From Psychrobacter celer (lineage in GTDB: Bacteria; Pseudomonadota; Gammaproteobacteria; Pseudomonadales; Moraxellaceae), in NCBI RefSeq assembly GCF_016107555.1, contig NZ_JABASU010000012.1, positions 1 through 64,000 of the forward strand: DNA of 64,000 bases, given 5' to 3'. Every line of letters starts with the position of its first letter. The first letter of the stretch is position 1. The translations under genes and the position numbers were made by a program. Under the pieces are notes generated by a model. The model ran no database searches. It was not told where the DNA came from and was given only the letters and a program-made list of their open reading frames with translations. Of the stretch, positions 16,001-25,671 are shown piece after piece.

Positions 16001-19000
16001 ATGACCGCTTTAAAAAGTATTTTCCAAAAACCAGTAAACCGCCCAATCGAAGGTGTGATCAAGGCTGATGATGAAGCTAGCCTGCGTTTAGAGTTAGAAG
16101 AATATGTATTAACTGATGAGGTTGAAGATCGTCTAATCTCTTTTTTTGACGCTTACAATGATTATCAGGTTGCAAATGGTGTTTGGCTATCTGGATTCTT
16201 CGGCTCGGGTAAGTCGCACTTATTAAAAATGTTGGCGCTGCTGCTTGAGAATAGAAAGATCGACAATGCGTCAGCGCTTGAGCTGTTTTTACCTAAATGT
16301 GATGACAATCAATTATTGAGTACTGGCCTTCAAAAGGCAGTGTCAATCCCTTCAAAAAGCATACTATTCAATATTGATCAAAAAGCGGACGTTATCAGTA
16401 AAACAGAGGTTGATGCTTTATTGTCAGTCTTTGTTAAAGTCTTCGATGAGATGTGTGGATACTACGGTAAACAAGGCTATATCGCTCAGTTTGAGCGTGA
16501 TCTCGATAGTCGCGGTCTCTATGATAGCTTTAAAGAAGTTTATCAATCCATAGCAAATAAACCATGGACAACAGGGCGAGAGCAGTCATTATTTGAATCA
16601 AAAAGTATAGCCCAAGCTTATAGTCAAATTACACAAACAGACGAATCTTCAGTAACAGGGATTTTGGATAAATATCGTAGTGACTACCATGTCTCAATTG
16701 AGGATTTTGCAGCACAAGTTGATGACTATATTGAACGCCAAATCAAAGAGCATGGGTATGATGAGTTTAGACTGAATTTCTTTGTCGATGAGGTAGGCCA
16801 ATATATTGCCGAAAACGTCAAGCTCATGACTAACTTGCAAACTATCGCTGAAAGCTTGGCGACTAAGTCTCGGGGTCGATCTTGGATTATCGTGACGGCT
16901 CAAGAGGATATGGGCACTGTCGTCGGTGAGATGGGCAAACAACAAAGTAATGACTTCTCAAAAATCCAAGCACGTTTTGCCAACCGCATGAAGCTTACCA
17001 GTGCAAACGTAGCAGAGGTCATTCAAAAGCGTCTTTTAGTCAAAACTGATGAAGGCGCTCAGCTGCTCTCTAATGTTTATGCCAATCAGTCAAATAACTT
17101 TAAAACCTTATTTGACTTTGCTGATGGCTCACAAACGTATCAAAACTTTCAGAATGAAGCACATTTCATAAACAGCTATCCTTTCATTCCTTATCAGTTT
17201 AGCTTGTTTCAGTCAGCCATCGCTGATCTGTCATCACACAATGCTTTTGAAGGTAAGCATAGCTCAGTGGGTGAGCGTTCTATGTTAGGTGTGTTTCAGC
17301 AGGTAGCGATCAAAGTAAGTGATCATGACATAGGTCAGCTAGCAACTTTTGATCTGATGTTTGAGGGTATTCGTACCGCCTTGAAGTCAAATATCCAGCG
17401 TGCAGTTATCAATGCAGAAACCCATCTAGATAATAAGTTTGCAGTGCAAGTACTAAAAGCATTATTTTTGGTCAAATATGTCGATGGCTTCAAAGCAACC
17501 ATTCGTAATATCTGTGTTTTGATGCTTAGCAGTTTTGACGAGGATGTCACTGCATTGCGCCAGCGCGTAGAAGAGGCGCTCAATCTACTAGAAGATCAGA
17601 CTTACGTGCAGCGTACAGGGGAGATATATGAATATCTCACTGATGAAGAAAAAGATATTGAACAAGAAATCAAGAATACAGAAGTGGAATCTGCGGATGT
17701 TGCTAATGAGCTTGAAAGTATAATTTTTGATCAAATTATAAAAACTCGAAAAATTCGCTACAGTACAGGCGGGTCAGGCAGTCAGGGGCAGGACTATGCT
17801 TTTTCAAGGAAGCTTGATGATAAGTTATATGGCCGTGAATATGAAATTGGTATCAATATTATCAGTCCATTTTATGAACACGCTGAAAATGATGAGATGA
17901 TGTCTAATAAATCAAATTTCTCTAGTGATGAGTTATTTGTGGTGTTGCCAGCTGATTCGCGCTTAATGAGTGACATAACGATGTACAAGCGTACAGAGAA
18001 ATATGTCAAACAACAATACTCTATTGCGCAGCAAGAAACCGTAAAACGTATCTTAAGCGAGAAAAGACAACAGAATACCAAACGTGAAGTTGAGCTGCTA
18101 CAGCGAGTAAAAACTCTTATAGGACAAGCTAAGCTACTGGTAGCAGGTATAGAGATTGATATTAATACAGAGGAAGCCCAACAGCGCATTGAAAAAGGGT
18201 TTCATGAACTGGTCTCCCGAGCGTACCCTAATTTGCGTATGCTGCGTGATATGGCGTATACAGAAAATGACGTTGTCAATATTCTTGATACCTCACAACA
18301 AGACTTGCTAGGTGACGATGCTTTGGCACTAGCTGAGCCAGAGCGAGAGGTATTGGCTTTTATTCAAAGGAATACCAAATCAGCCATACGCACTACGGTA
18401 AAAGGTTTATTGACTCAGTTTGAAGCGAAGCCTTATGGGTGGTCTTATGCAGCAGTACTAGCGACATTAGCTAAGCTATGTGCAAATGGCAAGGTCGAAG
18501 TACGTATGGATGGCAATTTATTAGAGGATAGCGAGCTTGCTCGCGCTCTAGTCAATAGTAAGCAACAAAGCAATTTAGTATTAGAGCCACAAGTTGAATT
18601 TACTGCGTCACAAGTTCGTCAATTAAAAGAGTTTTATGAGGATTTTTTTGATAAGCCTCCTAGCCATACTGAAGCAAAAGCATTAGGTAATGAGACGATT
18701 GACACGTTTAAAGCAATGCTCAAAGATCTTGAAAGTTGGTTGGCAGATTCAAAAACCTATCCTTTTTTAGCCACGTTAGAACCTGCTATCGGGAGTATCA
18801 AAACGATAGTGAAGGAGCCTTACACATGGTACTTAACTGAGCTAGATCCAGATACTGAAGATGAGCTTTTGGATTTAAAAGAGCAGGTGCTAGATCCAAT
18901 CCGTAGGTTTATAAATAGCCCACAAAAAGGCATCTACGATGAGGCTAAAAACTTCTTAGAAAAGCAGTCAGCGAACTTTGATTATATCGAAAGAGAACAG

Positions 19001-19606
19001 GTGAGAGTGCTTGAGGCCAGTCTAAACGATACCTCTATATATAAGGGCAGTAAAATCCAACAAGTGAAAGTGCTATTAGGCAGCTTGAAAGATAAGGTCG
19101 ATGGGGCGCTACAGCAATACCGTAGCCAATCGATTGAAACGCTTAAACAAATGCAGTCGCGTATGCAAGAGATGGATGAGTATAAAAAGCTTCCCGATAT
19201 CAGACAGGCAGAACTTGATGCCCCTTATACACAATTGATTGATAAGGTGAATGAAGAGAAGCTGATTGCCGTTATTAATGATAGATTGCGTTACTTTGAA
19301 GACAAGGGCTATGCAACGATATTGCAAAAAATGGTAGTAATGGCAACGCCTAAGCCAGCGCCAGTACCTACGAAGGTAAGCACTGACAATGGTGATAAGA
19401 GTGATAAAGACCAATCACAAGCGTCAGCGCTATCTGAACCTAAACAGGTAAGTGAGCCTGAAAATAATCTTATTAAGTTAAACGAAATCAGAATAGATTA
19501 TATTCGAGCTTGGATAGAGGACGAGACCGATGTAGAGCGTTATCTAGAAGCGATGAGTGAGGCATTGCTCAGCGAAATAAGTAAAGGTAAAAGGATCTTC
19601 ATCTAA
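16001..19606 (+). CDS. brxC: BREX ATPase BrxC
   Basis: With the start at 16001 (MTALKSIFQKPVNRP) the protein has 1201 residues, the usual BrxC size; an upstream in-frame start would overlap brxB. Walker A is GFFGSGKS at residues 65-72, and NFFVDEVGQY (around residue 260) is a plausible Walker B/sensor region. The C-terminal 500 residues are long charged helices. BrxC is the large AAA+-like ATPase that, with PglX, PglZ and BrxB, forms the BREX complex for host methylation and phage restriction. Its stop overlaps the pglX start by one base (TAATG), so the two are translationally coupled. Confidence 0.93.
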   Translation: MTALKSIFQKPVNRPIEGVIKADDEASLRLELEEYVLTDEVEDRLISFFDAYNDYQVANGVWLSGFFGSGKSHLLKMLALLLENRKIDNASALELFLPKCDDNQLLSTGLQKAVSIPSKSILFNIDQKADVISKTEVDALLSVFVKVFDEMCGYYGKQGYIAQFERDLDSRGLYDSFKEVYQSIANKPWTTGREQSLFESKSIAQAYSQITQTDESSVTGILDKYRSDYHVSIEDFAAQVDDYIERQIKEHGYDEFRLNFFVDEVGQYIAENVKLMTNLQTIAESLATKSRGRSWIIVTAQEDMGTVVGEMGKQQSNDFSKIQARFANRMKLTSANVAEVIQKRLLVKTDEGAQLLSNVYANQSNNFKTLFDFADGSQTYQNFQNEAHFINSYPFIPYQFSLFQSAIADLSSHNAFEGKHSSVGERSMLGVFQQVAIKVSDHDIGQLATFDLMFEGIRTALKSNIQRAVINAETHLDNKFAVQVLKALFLVKYVDGFKATIRNICVLMLSSFDEDVTALRQRVEEALNLLEDQTYVQRTGEIYEYLTDEEKDIEQEIKNTEVESADVANELESIIFDQIIKTRKIRYSTGGSGSQGQDYAFSRKLDDKLYGREYEIGINIISPFYEHAENDEMMSNKSNFSSDELFVVLPADSRLMSDITMYKRTEKYVKQQYSIAQQETVKRILSEKRQQNTKREVELLQRVKTLIGQAKLLVAGIEIDINTEEAQQRIEKGFHELVSRAYPNLRMLRDMAYTENDVVNILDTSQQDLLGDDALALAEPEREVLAFIQRNTKSAIRTTVKGLLTQFEAKPYGWSYAAVLATLAKLCANGKVEVRMDGNLLEDSELARALVNSKQQSNLVLEPQVEFTASQVRQLKEFYEDFFDKPPSHTEAKALGNETIDTFKAMLKDLESWLADSKTYPFLATLEPAIGSIKTIVKEPYTWYLTELDPDTEDELLDLKEQVLDPIRRFINSPQKGIYDEAKNFLEKQSANFDYIEREQVRVLEASLNDTSIYKGSKIQQVKVLLGSLKDKVDGALQQYRSQSIETLKQMQSRMQEMDEYKKLPDIRQAELDAPYTQLIDKVNEEKLIAVINDRLRYFEDKGYATILQKMVVMATPKPAPVPTKVSTDNGDKSDKDQSQASALSEPKQVSEPENNLIKLNEIRIDYIRAWIEDETDVERYLEAMSEALLSEISKGKRIFI

Positions 19607-22600
19607 TGGAAACGACTAAACTCAAAAAATTTGCTCAGACAGCACGTACTACCTTGATCGAACAAGTAGCAACCAAGCTTAACTTTGTACTGGGGGAGGA
19701 GAGCCTAGCCAGACGTGAAAACCCTATTGCGGTCAAAAAGCTAGAGGATCTTATCCGTCAGCAATCTGAGCAAGAAGTCATTGAGCGTATCGCTTATATT
19801 TGGTTCAATCGATTCTGCGCATTGCGCTTTATGGATATGAACCGTTATAACAGAAGGCTTGTGGTATCTCCTGCTACAGGCGATATTCAGCCTGAAGTAC
19901 TGGCGTTAGCTAAATCAGGCGATCTAGATGATAAGGTTGTACCGGAAGAAAGCCGTGAGCAGATACTTAATCTCCTAAACGGTAAAGCGCCCAGCCGTAA
20001 TCCAGAAGCGGAAGTGTATCGTCTGCTGCTCGTGGCATACTGTAATCAATGGCATGAGTCTATGCCGTTCTTATTTCAGCGCATTGACGACTATACAGAA
20101 TTGTTGATGCCCGATGATCTACTATCAAGCAGCTCAGTATTGGCTGATATGCGTGACGCGATGCCAGAGGAGGCGTGTGAAGACGTTGAGGTCATCGGCT
20201 GGTTATATCAGTTTTATATCTCAGATAAAAAAGACGATGTCTTTGCTGGACTTAAAAAAAATAAAAAGGTCACGCCAGAGAATATCCCAGCCGCGACCCA
20301 GCTATTCACGCCACACTGGATCGTACGCTATTTGGTAGAAAACTCGCTTGGCCGATTATGGTTATTGAATCATCCTGAGTCTAAGCTGGCTGACCATATG
20401 GAGTACTACATAAAGCCTTCTGAAGACAATGATGATACAGACTACCTAAAAGTAGCGAGTCCAAAAGATCTAAAAATATGTGATCCAGCGTGTGGCTCAG
20501 GTCATATGCTAACTTATGCCTTTGATTTGCTATACGCCATTTATGAAGAGCAAGGCTACGATGCGGTTGAGATACCGACGCTTATTCTCACTCATAACCT
20601 TTATGGTATTGAGATCGATGAGCGAGCAGGTGAGCTCGCGGCGTTTGCATTGACTATGAAAGCACGCGCGCGCCATCGTCGCTTCTTTAGTACGGGTATC
20701 CGCCCAAACATCTGTGTGCTTGAGCCAATCAGTTTTGACGATGATGAGCTAGATGAGTATATGGACTTTATCGGTCGTGATCTATTTACAGCTGACTTAG
20801 AGAAAACACTGCGCCAGTTTGATGAGGTGAGTAACTTTGGCTCTTTGATAAGACCAGTGCTTACAGATGTAACTGAGATTTTAGAGCGGTTACATGCAGC
20901 TGACGTGTCAGGGCAGCTTTTCCTAGGCGGTACTCATCAGAAAGTGCTTAAGCTGTTGAAGCAGGTAGATTATTTAAGTCCACGTTATCGTGTAGTTGTA
21001 GCTAACCCACCTTATATGGGTAGTGGGGGAATGAATCCGGAATTAGGAGCTTGGGCAAATAAAGAATATCCTAACAGTAAGTCTGACTTGTTTGCCATGT
21101 TCATCGAAAGAAGTCTTGCTTTAGTACCAAAGCAAGGTTTAGTTGCTATGATAACTATGCATAGTTGGATGTTCTTACCTTCTTATGAACAGTTACGTGA
21201 ATATATTTTAGAATATAGTACGATATTATCAATGGCTCATTTAGGACCACGCGCGTTTGATAGCATTAGTGGTGAAAAGGTTCAAACCACTGCTTTTGTT
21301 TTAGAAAATCTAAATAATCAAGATTTTGAAGGAACATATCTACGCTTAGTCAGCGGTGTTTCGGAACTTGAGAAAAGAGATATGTTAATTGAATCTGTTA
21401 AAAGTTCAGGGCATGTATCAAGACATACTACTTCAGCAAAAAGCTTTCAGAAAGTAACGGGAATGCCAATTTCCTATTGGGTTAGCTCTTATGTTAGAAA
21501 CTTATTTGTCACCAAGCCAAGTTTTGACAGTACATTCAAGTTCAAAGCGGGCATATCCACAGGTAAAAATGCTGAGTTTATATTATTTTGGCCTGAAGTT
21601 AGTGCCCTTTGCATGCGTATAGATCCAGCTAATCCTTATGTCTATACACCTCATAACAAAGGAGGTGAGTTTAGGAAATGGATAGGTAATTGGGATTATG
21701 TGCTTAAGTATTCAAAAAAGCATATCCAAAGTATGGAAAAAAATGCTGGGTTTAGACACGACGGTAAGGAATTCTATTTTAGGAAACATGTGGGTTGGTC
21801 AAAAATAACATCAGCTAATTCTACTTTAAGCTTTAGATACTATCCAGAAGGTTTTTCTTTTGATTCAGCTGGCTTAGCCATGTTTTCTGAGGAAGAAAAT
21901 GACCTTCAGAGTGCTATGGGTTTTCTTAATTCTAAAGTATCTAACGTATTTATAAAGTCACTTAACCCCACTTTAAACGTGACACCGCAAGTATTGAAAA
22001 AGATTCCTTTTATTAAAGTAGAGAATCAAGCTGAGCAGCTTTATAAAAGGCTATATGATGTTTCTAAGCAAGACTGGGATTCATACGAAGACTCATGGGA
22101 CTTTACCACTTTACCACTGCTAGATAAACAACACCGCAAGCCAGCACTTAAAGAGACTTATCAACAGCTACGCATGCATTGGCAAAAAATGACCAATAAC
22201 ATGCAGCGCTTAGAAGAAGAGAATAATCGCATTTTTATTGATGCTTACGGTCTTCAAGATGAGCTAACCCCAGAAGTTTCACTAAAAGAAATCACTCTAA
22301 CCTGCAATCCTCATTACCGTTACGGTGATGATAAGACGGGCGATGAGCTAGAAGCCTTATTGCTAGCCGATACCATGCGTGAGCTGATCTCGTATGCCGT
22401 TGGCTGTATGTTTGGCCGCTATAGCTTAGATAAGCCTGGGCTAATACTTGCCAATCAAGGCGATACAATTAATCAGTATCTTGAACAGATACCAGAGCCA
22501 AGCTTTACCCCTGATAAAAACAACGTGATCCCTATCTTAGATGATGGCTGGTTTAGCGATGATATCGTTGAGCGCTTCCGTAAATTTATCAAGGTAGCGT

Positions 22601-23100
22601 TTGGTGAAGAGCAGTACGAGAGCAACATGCAATTCATCGAGCTGGCACTGGGTAAGAACGATAAACCGCGTGATATCCGTGATTACTTCTTAAAAGACTT
22701 TTATAACGATCATGTAAAGCGTTATAAAAAACGGCCTATATATTGGCTATTCTCAAGCGGTAGCTTCAATGCCCTTATTTACATGCATCGCTATCAACCT
22801 GACACAGTAAGCGTTGTGCTGAACGATTACTTGCGTGAGTTCCGCACCAAGCTCAATGCCTATAAAGATCAGCTTAACGCGATTAACATTAGCAGTGATC
22901 AAACCCAAGGCGAAAAAACCAAGGCATTAAAACAGCTCGATAAAATTACTAAAATGATTACTGAGATGGAAGAGTATGAACGCGACGTACTTTATCCGCT
23001 AGCGACCCAGCAAGTAGAGATCGACCTAGATGATGGCGTCAAGGTCAACTATCCTAAATTCGGCAAGGCACTAAAGAAAGTGACAGGACTTAGTTCATGA
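19606..23100 (+). CDS. pglX: BREX adenine-specific methyltransferase PglX
   Basis: A 1164-residue N6-adenine methyltransferase, full length for type 1 PglX. The SAM-binding motif is DPACGSGHM at about residues 293-301, followed by GIEIDERAGELAAFAL, and the catalytic NPPY is at 467-470. PglX methylates one strand of a 6-bp-like site to mark the host. Residues about 480-805, the expected target-recognition part, are distinctly more AT-rich (sampled rows near 35% G+C) than the N- and C-terminal parts (sampled rows 48-52%), a sign of exchange of the specificity segment. The frame is open throughout. AAGGATCTTC precedes the ATG, and the stop overlaps pglZ. Confidence 0.95.
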   Translation: METTKLKKFAQTARTTLIEQVATKLNFVLGEESLARRENPIAVKKLEDLIRQQSEQEVIERIAYIWFNRFCALRFMDMNRYNRRLVVSPATGDIQPEVLALAKSGDLDDKVVPEESREQILNLLNGKAPSRNPEAEVYRLLLVAYCNQWHESMPFLFQRIDDYTELLMPDDLLSSSSVLADMRDAMPEEACEDVEVIGWLYQFYISDKKDDVFAGLKKNKKVTPENIPAATQLFTPHWIVRYLVENSLGRLWLLNHPESKLADHMEYYIKPSEDNDDTDYLKVASPKDLKICDPACGSGHMLTYAFDLLYAIYEEQGYDAVEIPTLILTHNLYGIEIDERAGELAAFALTMKARARHRRFFSTGIRPNICVLEPISFDDDELDEYMDFIGRDLFTADLEKTLRQFDEVSNFGSLIRPVLTDVTEILERLHAADVSGQLFLGGTHQKVLKLLKQVDYLSPRYRVVVANPPYMGSGGMNPELGAWANKEYPNSKSDLFAMFIERSLALVPKQGLVAMITMHSWMFLPSYEQLREYILEYSTILSMAHLGPRAFDSISGEKVQTTAFVLENLNNQDFEGTYLRLVSGVSELEKRDMLIESVKSSGHVSRHTTSAKSFQKVTGMPISYWVSSYVRNLFVTKPSFDSTFKFKAGISTGKNAEFILFWPEVSALCMRIDPANPYVYTPHNKGGEFRKWIGNWDYVLKYSKKHIQSMEKNAGFRHDGKEFYFRKHVGWSKITSANSTLSFRYYPEGFSFDSAGLAMFSEEENDLQSAMGFLNSKVSNVFIKSLNPTLNVTPQVLKKIPFIKVENQAEQLYKRLYDVSKQDWDSYEDSWDFTTLPLLDKQHRKPALKETYQQLRMHWQKMTNNMQRLEEENNRIFIDAYGLQDELTPEVSLKEITLTCNPHYRYGDDKTGDELEALLLADTMRELISYAVGCMFGRYSLDKPGLILANQGDTINQYLEQIPEPSFTPDKNNVIPILDDGWFSDDIVERFRKFIKVAFGEEQYESNMQFIELALGKNDKPRDIRDYFLKDFYNDHVKRYKKRPIYWLFSSGSFNALIYMHRYQPDTVSVVLNDYLREFRTKLNAYKDQLNAINISSDQTQGEKTKALKQLDKITKMITEMEEYERDVLYPLATQQVEIDLDDGVKVNYPKFGKALKKVTGLSS

Positions 23101-25601
23101 ATGATCGTATTATAAACTCATTACAAAGGCTGTTCGAGCGTCATCGAATTGTCTTTTGGTACGACACCAAGCAAGAGCTGCGCGATGACTTTGACAGCCT
23201 AACGCTAGATGGTATCGAGAAAATAGTACTAAACAATAATGAGTTTGGCGTTAAATATAAGATATTGCGTGAGCAGCCTAACCAGAAGTTTTTACTCTAT
23301 CATACTGGCGCTCAACCGGCACAGTTGGATAATTGGCTATTGGATGTACAACTGGCACACGGTGAATTCCGTACGGATCAGACCGCTATTTGGTTGTCGG
23401 AGCTGTCTTTAGGTATCGAATTTGCAGAGGTGCTAAAATATCATAAGGAGTTTTTTCAGGCCAAGAGCCGTAAAGAGGCTTTGAGTAAGCTGATAGCCCC
23501 TAATGATAGCTCGGGTACGATGCAGCTTAAAATGCTAGCAGTATGTGCTAAAAGCGAGCCTAAAATGGATTCTATTGTTGAGAGTCTATTGCAGGATTTG
23601 GCTTATGAAAAAGATGACAAGATTAAGCTGATAAGTCGGTGCGGTCTTGATGAGTTTTTTTGGGAACAGATGAGTCGCTACTATGGTTATAAGTCTGCTG
23701 AACCAAGTATTCTTGATTTTGCCATTGAGTTATTTAAGTCCAGCTATGCCATGGTAACTGGTGGTCAGGTCAAGCTGACCAGTGATGCGCTTGTATTTTT
23801 GAAGCGTTGGAAAGACAGTAAACCCCATCAAGCCAGCTTTGAGACACTATCCGATCGTTTTGCTGATTACCTTGATATAGAAAATGATTTAAACAATCGT
23901 GATTTTAAGCAGTTAATCGAAACTGATTACTTTAGATCAATCGACGAAAAAATAATCAGTGCCTTAGCTCGTGCGGTATTAGAGAGTGACTTTACCGCTG
24001 AGCAAATTGCTGTTTGGGTTCGACAACGTCGCCAGAGTCACTGGTATTCTGAATTCCAACATACTTATCAGGCACTTGATAACGCTGCACGGTTCATATC
24101 TATCTTCAACCACGTTGAGATCGATATGAATAGCCTAGATCAAGGCATAGAGCGCTATACCCAATCTTGGTATAAGCTTGATCAACTCTACCGTAAGTTT
24201 ATCTACCACAAGCTTACGTCTGGAAAAGTGACACTTCTAAAAGATCTTAATGATAAGGTAGAAAATTTATACTCTAATGTCTACTTACTAGGGCTAGGGA
24301 ATCGCTTTCAAGAGTTTGTTGAATCAGCACCACAATGGAATACGTCAGTCGCAGTGAGACAAGATGATTTTTTTAAGCATTGGGTTAAACCATACTTAGA
24401 GAACAATAATAAAATATACGTCATTATTTCAGATGCAATGAGATATGAGATAGCAGACGAGCTGGTCAGCTTGATTCGTCAAGAAGATCGCTACAATGCC
24501 GATCTAGAACCTATGCTATCCATGTTGCCAAGCTATACCCAACTTGGAATGGCAGCCTTGCTACCTAATGACACCTTATCCATTGCAGATAAGGAGAAGG
24601 ACAAAAGCATGGTCCTTGTTAATGGGAAAAGCTCTCAAAAAACGACCTGTAGAAGTAGAATACTTAAAGCAGCATTGCAAGATCGAGGAGATGCCATTAC
24701 AGCAGATGCTTTTATGCAGCTTGATAGAGAGGGTAGTCGAGAGTTGTTAAAAGCCAATGATGTTATTTATATTTATCACAATCGAATAGATCATACTGGC
24801 GATAAAATGCACTCTGAGGGAGAGGCCTTTGAAGCTGCCGAAAAAGCATTGCATGACCTGATTAAAGTGATTAAGAAACTAACCAATGCCAATGCTAATA
24901 ATATATTAATCACAGCTGATCATGGATTTATTTATCAAAACCGTAAGATAGATCAGAGCGATTTTTCAGGTGCTGAAGTAAAAGGCAAAGAAATCTTATA
25001 TAAAGATCGCAGATTTATACTGGGTAAAGGGTTGGAGGAGTCATCAGGGTTACACAAATTCAGCTCTGAAATGCTTGGTTTGGACGGTCAAGTAGAAGTG
25101 CAAATTCCTAAGTCTATTAACCGTTTGAGACTTAGTGGCTCAGGAAGCCGTTTTGTACATGGTGGCGCATCATTGCAAGAGGTGGTTGTCCCTGTAATTA
25201 GCATCAATAAAAGCAGACAGAGCGATACCACAGCGGTTGAAGTGGATATCTTACGCGGCGCGAACTCTTTAATTACTACAGAAGAGCTGAGCGTCAGTAT
25301 GTACCAGAGCTCACCTGTAACAGAAAAGACGCTACCTCGCGTACTAAGAGTAGGTATTTATACTGAAGCAGGAGAGCTTATCTCAGACAGTTATGAGATG
25401 ACTTTTGATCTACGTTCAGAAAACCCTCGGGAAAGAGAGCAGCAAGTCAGTTTGATACTGACCCGTAAAATTGATGAAGTCAATGGACAAGAAGTCATTT
25501 TAAAGCTAGAAGAAAGAGTCGGAAGCACTTCGCACTATAAAGAATACAAAACGCTTAGATACACAGTAAGGCGTTCATTCACTAGCGATTTTGATTTTTA
25601 A
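23097..25601 (+). CDS. pglZ: BREX phosphatase-fold protein PglZ
   Basis: An 834-residue PglZ protein of the alkaline-phosphatase superfamily: IISDAMRYE with Asp446 (first metal site), YIYHNRIDHTGDK (about residue 560-572) and ITADHGF with Asp608/His609 are the conserved metal-binding positions. PglZ is the defining core of BREX. The ATG at 23097 overlaps the pglX stop (ATGA); an ATG one codon further on (23101 frame excluded) does not share the frame. The operon ends here: after the stop there are only 70 bases to the convergent integrase gene, with no brxL. Confidence 0.93.
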   Translation: MNDRIINSLQRLFERHRIVFWYDTKQELRDDFDSLTLDGIEKIVLNNNEFGVKYKILREQPNQKFLLYHTGAQPAQLDNWLLDVQLAHGEFRTDQTAIWLSELSLGIEFAEVLKYHKEFFQAKSRKEALSKLIAPNDSSGTMQLKMLAVCAKSEPKMDSIVESLLQDLAYEKDDKIKLISRCGLDEFFWEQMSRYYGYKSAEPSILDFAIELFKSSYAMVTGGQVKLTSDALVFLKRWKDSKPHQASFETLSDRFADYLDIENDLNNRDFKQLIETDYFRSIDEKIISALARAVLESDFTAEQIAVWVRQRRQSHWYSEFQHTYQALDNAARFISIFNHVEIDMNSLDQGIERYTQSWYKLDQLYRKFIYHKLTSGKVTLLKDLNDKVENLYSNVYLLGLGNRFQEFVESAPQWNTSVAVRQDDFFKHWVKPYLENNNKIYVIISDAMRYEIADELVSLIRQEDRYNADLEPMLSMLPSYTQLGMAALLPNDTLSIADKEKDKSMVLVNGKSSQKTTCRSRILKAALQDRGDAITADAFMQLDREGSRELLKANDVIYIYHNRIDHTGDKMHSEGEAFEAAEKALHDLIKVIKKLTNANANNILITADHGFIYQNRKIDQSDFSGAEVKGKEILYKDRRFILGKGLEESSGLHKFSSEMLGLDGQVEVQIPKSINRLRLSGSGSRFVHGGASLQEVVVPVISINKSRQSDTTAVEVDILRGANSLITTEELSVSMYQSSPVTEKTLPRVLRVGIYTEAGELISDSYEMTFDLRSENPREREQQVSLILTRKIDEVNGQEVILKLEERVGSTSHYKEYKTLRYTVRRSFTSDFDF

Positions 25602-25671
25602 CGCAGCCAACACTTTGCTAAAGTGTTTTTAGGTAATATTATATGTTTCAATTTATTTAAAAATTAGTAGC

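Noticed and set aside
25602..25671. Remnant of brxL after pglZ
   Set aside because: The 70 bases are AT-rich with stops and show nothing like a Lon/AAA protein.
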